Assembly (NCBI RefSeq): GCF_020169415.1
Contig: NZ_JAIULG010000002.1
Span: 1 to 64,000 of the forward strand
DNA: 64,000 nt
Direction: 5' to 3'
Source: Tsukamurella sp. M9C
GTDB lineage: Bacteria; Actinomycetota; Actinomycetes; Mycobacteriales; Mycobacteriaceae
The notes below the pieces were generated by a model, which ran no database searches, was not told the origin of the DNA, and saw nothing but the letters and a program-made list of their open reading frames with translations. How positions within the stretch are numbered: the first letter of the stretch is position 1; every line of letters begins with the position of its first letter. The translations under genes were made by a program, and so were the position numbers. This document shows positions 60,578 through 64,000 of the stretch, piece after piece.

Positions 60578-61455
60578 CCGCCACGGACGTCATCGCCGTC
60601 CTCAACCCCATCTCGGGCGGCGGGATCGCGCGCACCCGGTGGGCCGCCGTCGCCGAGGAGTTGGCCCGCCGGGACGTCTCCACGGACGTCGTCGAGTCGA
60701 CGTCGAGCACCGACGCGCGGCGGCTCGCTGAGGAGGCCGCCGCGTCGGGCGCGCTGACCGTCGCGGTCGGCGGCGACGGCCAGATCCGCGAGGTCGCCAC
60801 CGGCGTCCTCCGCGTGCCGGGCGCACCCATGGGCATCGTCACCGCGGGCCGCGGCAACGACATGGCCCGCCACCTGCGCATTCCCGACGAGGCGTCGGCC
60901 ATCGCCGACGTGCTCACCGACGGCCGCCGCAAGGACCTCGACGTGCTCACCGTCGGCGGCGAGATCGCCGTCGGCAACGTCTACGTCGGCCTGGACTCGG
61001 TGGCCACCGAGCTGATCAACAAGCTGCGCTGGATGGGGCCGCTCGCGTACCGCCTCGCCCCGGCGATCGCCGCGCTCCGCTGGAAGCCCGCCGCCTTCCG
61101 GATCGAGGTCGACGGTGCCGTCCACGAGGGCCCGGTGCACATGGTGGTGATCGCCAACTCCGGCTGGTACGGCAGCGGCCTGCACATGGTCCCCGCCGCG
61201 GCGTCCGACAACGGCCGCATCGAGGTGCTCGCCGTCGACGGTGCCGGGAACAAGCTCAAGCTCATCAGCGCGATGGGGGAGGCGAAGACCGGCGCCCACG
61301 TCGCGCGGGCCGAGGTCCTGACCTTCAGCGGCCAGGAAGTCGTCGTCAGCGCCGACCGCCCGATCCCCGTTCACGCCGACGGCGACTACCTGCAGGAGCT
61401 GCCCGTCACCGTCGGGATCCGCACCGCCGTCCTCCCGGTCCTCGTGCCCCGCTGA
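60574..61455 (+). CDS. Diacylglycerol/lipid kinase (DagK family, Rv2252-like)
   Basis: A 293-residue DAGK_cat-domain protein with VLNPISGGG at the N-terminus, the nucleotide motif VGGDGQIREV, and GRGNDMARHL. The C-terminal LCB5-like beta domain ends with DGDYLQELPV. It phosphorylates diacylglycerol or a related lipid with ATP. The M. tuberculosis counterpart Rv2252 is reported as a diacylglycerol kinase that feeds PIM synthesis, which would link this block to the pimA operon far upstream. It converges with the DUF885 gene, leaving three bases between stops. Confidence 0.88.
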   Translation: MTATDVIAVLNPISGGGIARTRWAAVAEELARRDVSTDVVESTSSTDARRLAEEAAASGALTVAVGGDGQIREVATGVLRVPGAPMGIVTAGRGNDMARHLRIPDEASAIADVLTDGRRKDLDVLTVGGEIAVGNVYVGLDSVATELINKLRWMGPLAYRLAPAIAALRWKPAAFRIEVDGAVHEGPVHMVVIANSGWYGSGLHMVPAAASDNGRIEVLAVDGAGNKLKLISAMGEAKTGAHVARAEVLTFSGQEVVVSADRPIPVHADGDYLQELPVTVGIRTAVLPVLVPR

Positions 61456-61458
61456 CGC

Positions 61459-63090
61459 TCAGACGATCGCGGCGCGCAGGGTGTCCAGGCCCATGCCGCC
61501 GAGCGCCAGGGCGTCGCGGTGGAAGTCCTTGACCGTCGATCCGGGGTGCGCGGCGAGGTAGGCGTCGCGGGTCTGCTGCCACACGCGCTGGCCCACCGAG
61601 TACGACGGTGCCTGCCCGGGCCAGCCGAGGTAGCGGTGGTACTCGAAGCGCAGTTGCTCGTCCGACATGGCGACGTGCGAGCGGAGTAAGGCCCAGCCCT
61701 TGTCGTAGGTCCAAGCCCCGCCGCCGACCTCGGCGGGCGCCTCGAAGTCGCAATGCACGCCGATGTCGAGAACGACCCGCGCCGCGCGGAGGCGCTGGGA
61801 GTCGAGCATGCCCATGAGGTCGCCGTCGTCGTCGAGGAATCCCAGGTCGCGCATCAGGCGTTCGGCGTACAGCGCCCATCCCTCGCCGTGGCCGGAGGTG
61901 AACGAGTAGAGCTTGCGCCACCGGTTGAGCGGCGCGATCACGGCCTGCCCGATCTGCAGATGATGGCCGGGCACGCCCTCGTGATAGACGGTCGTCTTCT
62001 CCTGCCAGGTGTGGAACTCGGTGACACCGGGCGGCACGGACCACCACATCGAGCCCGGCCGGGTGAGGTCCGCGGACGGGCCGGTGTAGTAGATCCCGCC
62101 GTTGCTGCTCGGCGCGATCCGGCAGTCCAGGTGATGCAGCTCGGCGGGGATGTCGAAGTGCGCGCCCGCGAGCGCGGCCACCGACTCGTCCGACGTGCGC
62201 TGCATCCACTCGCGCAGAGCGTCGGTGCCCTGCAGCGCGTACCGCGGCTCGGTGTCGAGCCTCGCCAGGGCCTCCGCGACGGTCGCGCCCGGGTACAGGC
62301 GGGCCGCCACCTCGTTCTGTTCGGCGACGATCGAGGCGAGGAGTTGCCGGCCCCAGGCGTAGGTCTCCTCCAGATCGACGGCCGTGCCCAGGAACACTCG
62401 TGAGTGGAGCGGGTACGCCTCCCGCCCGACACCGAGGCCGCCGGGCTGGTCCACGGCGATCGCCGAGGGGGCGATCTCGGTCTCGAGCACCTCCGCGAAT
62501 CGGCTGAAGGACGCGCGGATCTCATCGGTGAGGCCCGGCGCGACGTCGGCCGCCCGAGCGGCGTTGGCCGCGACCTGCTCGCCTGCCTCGCGGGCCTGCG
62601 CTAGTACTTCGCGGACCTGGAGCGCGGGGAAGGGCCAGGCCCCGTCGGCGAGGCGGGCCCGCAGGCCGGAGACGGCCGACTCGACCGCCTGCGGCACAGC
62701 CGCGAGGCGAGGCGCGAGGCGCGGGTCCCCGTCGGGCATGAGGTCGAAGACGTCGCGGATCGCCTGCAGTGGGGAGGCGATGACGTTGAGGTCGCCGACG
62801 GTCCGCCCCGCGTCCGCGAGCTCGATCTCGACGCCGAGCCGCTCGCGTAGCGCGTCCGCGGTGACCCTGTCGGCGTCCGACTCCGGCGTCAGTGTTGCGA
62901 GCTCGGCGAGCGTCTCGCGCGCGACGACGATCCTGGCGGCGACGCCCGCAGGGGAGAAGTCGGTGAGCCGGTCGTCGAAGTCGGTGATCCCCACCGCGGT
63001 GGCCTCGATCGGATCGACCTCGGCGAGCCGCAGGGCCAGACGGTCCGCCAGGGCGTCGATCGGCGTGGGGGTGGGAGTGGTGTCAGCCAT
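61459..63090 (-). CDS. DUF885 family protein (predicted zinc carboxypeptidase-like)
   Basis: 543 residues. The zincin-like motif His370-Glu371-GVPG-His376-His377 (YHEGVPGHHLQ) and a downstream Glu403 in GHGEGWALYAE look like metal ligands. DUF885 proteins have a thermolysin/M3-related helical fold and are believed to be peptidases, but the substrate is unknown. There is no signal peptide. TAACCT six bases before the ATG indicates a leaderless mRNA. Confidence 0.85.
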   Translation of the reverse strand: MADTTPTPTPIDALADRLALRLAEVDPIEATAVGITDFDDRLTDFSPAGVAARIVVARETLAELATLTPESDADRVTADALRERLGVEIELADAGRTVGDLNVIASPLQAIRDVFDLMPDGDPRLAPRLAAVPQAVESAVSGLRARLADGAWPFPALQVREVLAQAREAGEQVAANAARAADVAPGLTDEIRASFSRFAEVLETEIAPSAIAVDQPGGLGVGREAYPLHSRVFLGTAVDLEETYAWGRQLLASIVAEQNEVAARLYPGATVAEALARLDTEPRYALQGTDALREWMQRTSDESVAALAGAHFDIPAELHHLDCRIAPSSNGGIYYTGPSADLTRPGSMWWSVPPGVTEFHTWQEKTTVYHEGVPGHHLQIGQAVIAPLNRWRKLYSFTSGHGEGWALYAERLMRDLGFLDDDGDLMGMLDSQRLRAARVVLDIGVHCDFEAPAEVGGGAWTYDKGWALLRSHVAMSDEQLRFEYHRYLGWPGQAPSYSVGQRVWQQTRDAYLAAHPGSTVKDFHRDALALGGMGLDTLRAAIV

Positions 63091-63096
63091 GCCCCG

Positions 63097-63102
63097 AGGT
63101 TA
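63097..63102 (-). promoter_or_regulatory. -10 hexamer of a leaderless transcript
   Basis: On the minus strand TAACCT lies six bases before the DUF885 ATG; no SD is present. Confidence 0.45.
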
Positions 63103-63145
63103 GGGGAATCGTGGCCGGAAGGGGATCGGGTTGTTCGCGCACCGC

Positions 63146-63622
63146 TCAGTGCCTGCGGTCGCGGCGATCGGAGTACGCCGACGCGGCGCCGTTCAGCGCA
63201 GCGATGCAGAGCAGGGCCACGGCCGTGAGCGCCCAGAATCCGGGAGTGCCCCAATGCATGTGGTGCGCGAGCTCGAAGGTCTCCTTGAGCGCGATGAGCG
63301 CGGCGCCCGCGGCCACGATCATCCACGCGCGCGCGACCGCGAAGTAGCGGGCCAGGTTCGCCGACTGCGCCGGAGTCAGCACCGTCGTGAGGGTCCCGAC
63401 GTACGCGGACTGGCGCTTGCGGGCGAGGTAGAGCGCGAGCGGAGGAAAGATCCACCAGACCGCGGACGGCCGCGAGGGCGGCGCCGTCGCGCGGACGGCC
63501 TCCCGCACCTCGGCGAGGTGCGAGCGCTCCCGTTCCAGCTCGAGGCGGGACTGCAGCAGCGGCCCCGCGACGAGCAGCCACCCGCCGAGGTAGGCGCCCC
63601 AGCGGATCAGCGTTTCGAGCAC
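63146..63622 (-). CDS. Hypothetical membrane protein, three TMs
   Basis: 158 residues. A short TM at about 8-24 (WGAYLGGWLLVAGPLL), a charged helix, then a TM at about 53-67, an amphipathic region with a LTPAQSANLARYF helix, and two C-terminal TMs (~98-115 and 128-148). The end is basic (SDRRDRRH). I do not recognise the family. It is co-directional with the upstream zinc-metallopeptidase gene, 4 nt away, so they may be one unit. Confidence 0.55.
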   Translation of the reverse strand: MLETLIRWGAYLGGWLLVAGPLLQSRLELERERSHLAEVREAVRATAPPSRPSAVWWIFPPLALYLARKRQSAYVGTLTTVLTPAQSANLARYFAVARAWMIVAAGAALIALKETFELAHHMHWGTPGFWALTAVALLCIAALNGAASAYSDRRDRRH

Positions 63623-63626
63623 CGGA

Positions 63627-64000
63627 TCAGATGGTGCCGCTGAAGGTGTCGCACTGCGCGGGGGCGCCGGTGCGGTAGCCCTGCGAGAACCACCGCACGC
63701 GCTGCTCCGACGTGCCGTGCGAGAAGGACTCGGGGTTGACGTTGCGGCCCGCGTTGCGCTGGATCGTGTCGTCGCCGATGGCCTGCGCGGTGGTGATCGC
63801 GTCGGAGATCTCCTGCTGCGTCAGCGGCTTGAGCATCGCGTCCGCGCCCTTGTCCGCGTGGGCCGCCCAGACGCCCGCGTAGCAGTCGGCCTGCAGCTCG
63901 ACGCGGACCGAGCCGCCCTGCGCGCCCTTGCCCTGCTGCGCCTTGTTGATGTCGCCCAGCAGCGTCTGCACGTGGTGGCCGAACTCGTGGGCCACGATGT
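63627..64000 (-). CDS. Neutral zinc metallopeptidase (YpfJ/KPN_02809 family), C-terminal part
   Basis: The gene enters from the right edge, and about 124 C-terminal residues are visible. The zinc motif VAHEFGHHVQ is present at the start of the visible part, followed by the third-ligand region ELQADCYAGVWAAHAD and the conserved C-terminal GTSEQRVRWFSQGYRTG. The family has an N-terminal TM and an extracytoplasmic zincin domain. The N-terminus lies outside the window. Confidence 0.85.
   Translation of the reverse strand, partial: IVAHEFGHHVQTLLGDINKAQQGKGAQGGSVRVELQADCYAGVWAAHADKGADAMLKPLTQQEISDAITTAQAIGDDTIQRNAGRNVNPESFSHGTSEQRVRWFSQGYRTGAPAQCDTFSGTI

Noticed and set aside
1-64000. tRNA, rRNA, CRISPR, IS or prophage elements
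   Set aside because: No tRNA-like cloverleaf, rRNA segment, regularly spaced repeat, transposase or integrase was found by reading both strands. A tRNAscan/Infernal run would be decisive.

Overview
The window is GC-rich, densely packed actinobacterial chromosome from the order Mycobacteriales. It carries the phosphatidylinositol-mannoside genes pgsA, patA and pimA, and its core genes follow the order I recall for Mycobacterium tuberculosis from thrS (Rv2614c) to Rv2578c: thrS, HIT, pgsA, patA, pimA, NUDIX, pdxS, tesB, pdxT, yebC, ruvCAB, yajC/secD/secF, apt, rel, ppi, MBL hydrolase, hisS, radical SAM. A second block matches Rv2249c-Rv2252. Accessory content between these blocks points to a non-mycobacterial genus such as Tsukamurella; the genus is an inference. 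I saw no rRNA, tRNA, CRISPR array, prophage or insertion sequence.

Layout. 1-2.5 kb: accessory DNA with lower GC, holding the C-terminal end of a polymorphic nuclease toxin, its SUKH-type immunity gene, and a frameshifted lipoprotein ending at a clear terminator. 2.7-9 kb: small metabolic and regulatory genes (GntR/FCD, thioesterase, isochorismatase-like, VOC, DUF1801), a secreted repeat protein, a palindrome-rich gap, and three small genes including an FhuF-like 2Fe-2S protein. 9.1-15.5 kb: thrS and the PIM operon with overlapping genes. 15.5-19.3 kb: a Ser/Thr kinase, a membrane protein whose ectodomain resembles that of the kinase, and an orphan gene. 19.4-26.3 kb: PLP synthase (pdxS/pdxT) interrupted by an RDD-FHA/PP2C pair, with tesB, a wax-ester synthase homologue and yebC. 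26.4-30.4 kb: a VanW-like protein and ruvCAB behind an SOS box.

30.5-35.7 kb: an SDR, a two-gene membrane glycosyltransferase operon and an AraC regulator. 35.9-41.2 kb: a six-gene catabolic operon (quinone-oxidoreductase-like, TauD dioxygenase, BKACE, MFS transporter, hydrolase, carboxymuconolactone-decarboxylase fold) divergent from the AraC gene. 41.3-43.4 kb: a RecQ helicase. 43.5-53.6 kb: yajC-secD-secF-apt-rel, convergent ppi, MBL hydrolase, hisS and a membrane protein. 53.6-61.5 kb: an Rv2578c-type radical SAM gene under an SOS-like box, an ArsR/SRPBCC pair, a CobW GTPase under a Zur-like box, and a glpD/TetR // alkyl-DHAP-synthase-like/DAG-kinase cluster with a tiny divergent promoter. 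61.5-64 kb: a DUF885 protein, a membrane protein and the end of a zinc metallopeptidase.

Themes. Many genes have a TANNNT -10 hexamer 6-8 nt before the start codon, indicating leaderless mRNAs. Kinase, FHA and PP2C genes lie within 7 kb, suggesting local Ser/Thr phosphosignalling. The accessory items most worth following are the catabolic operon, the kinase/partner ectodomain pair, and the toxin locus at the left edge.
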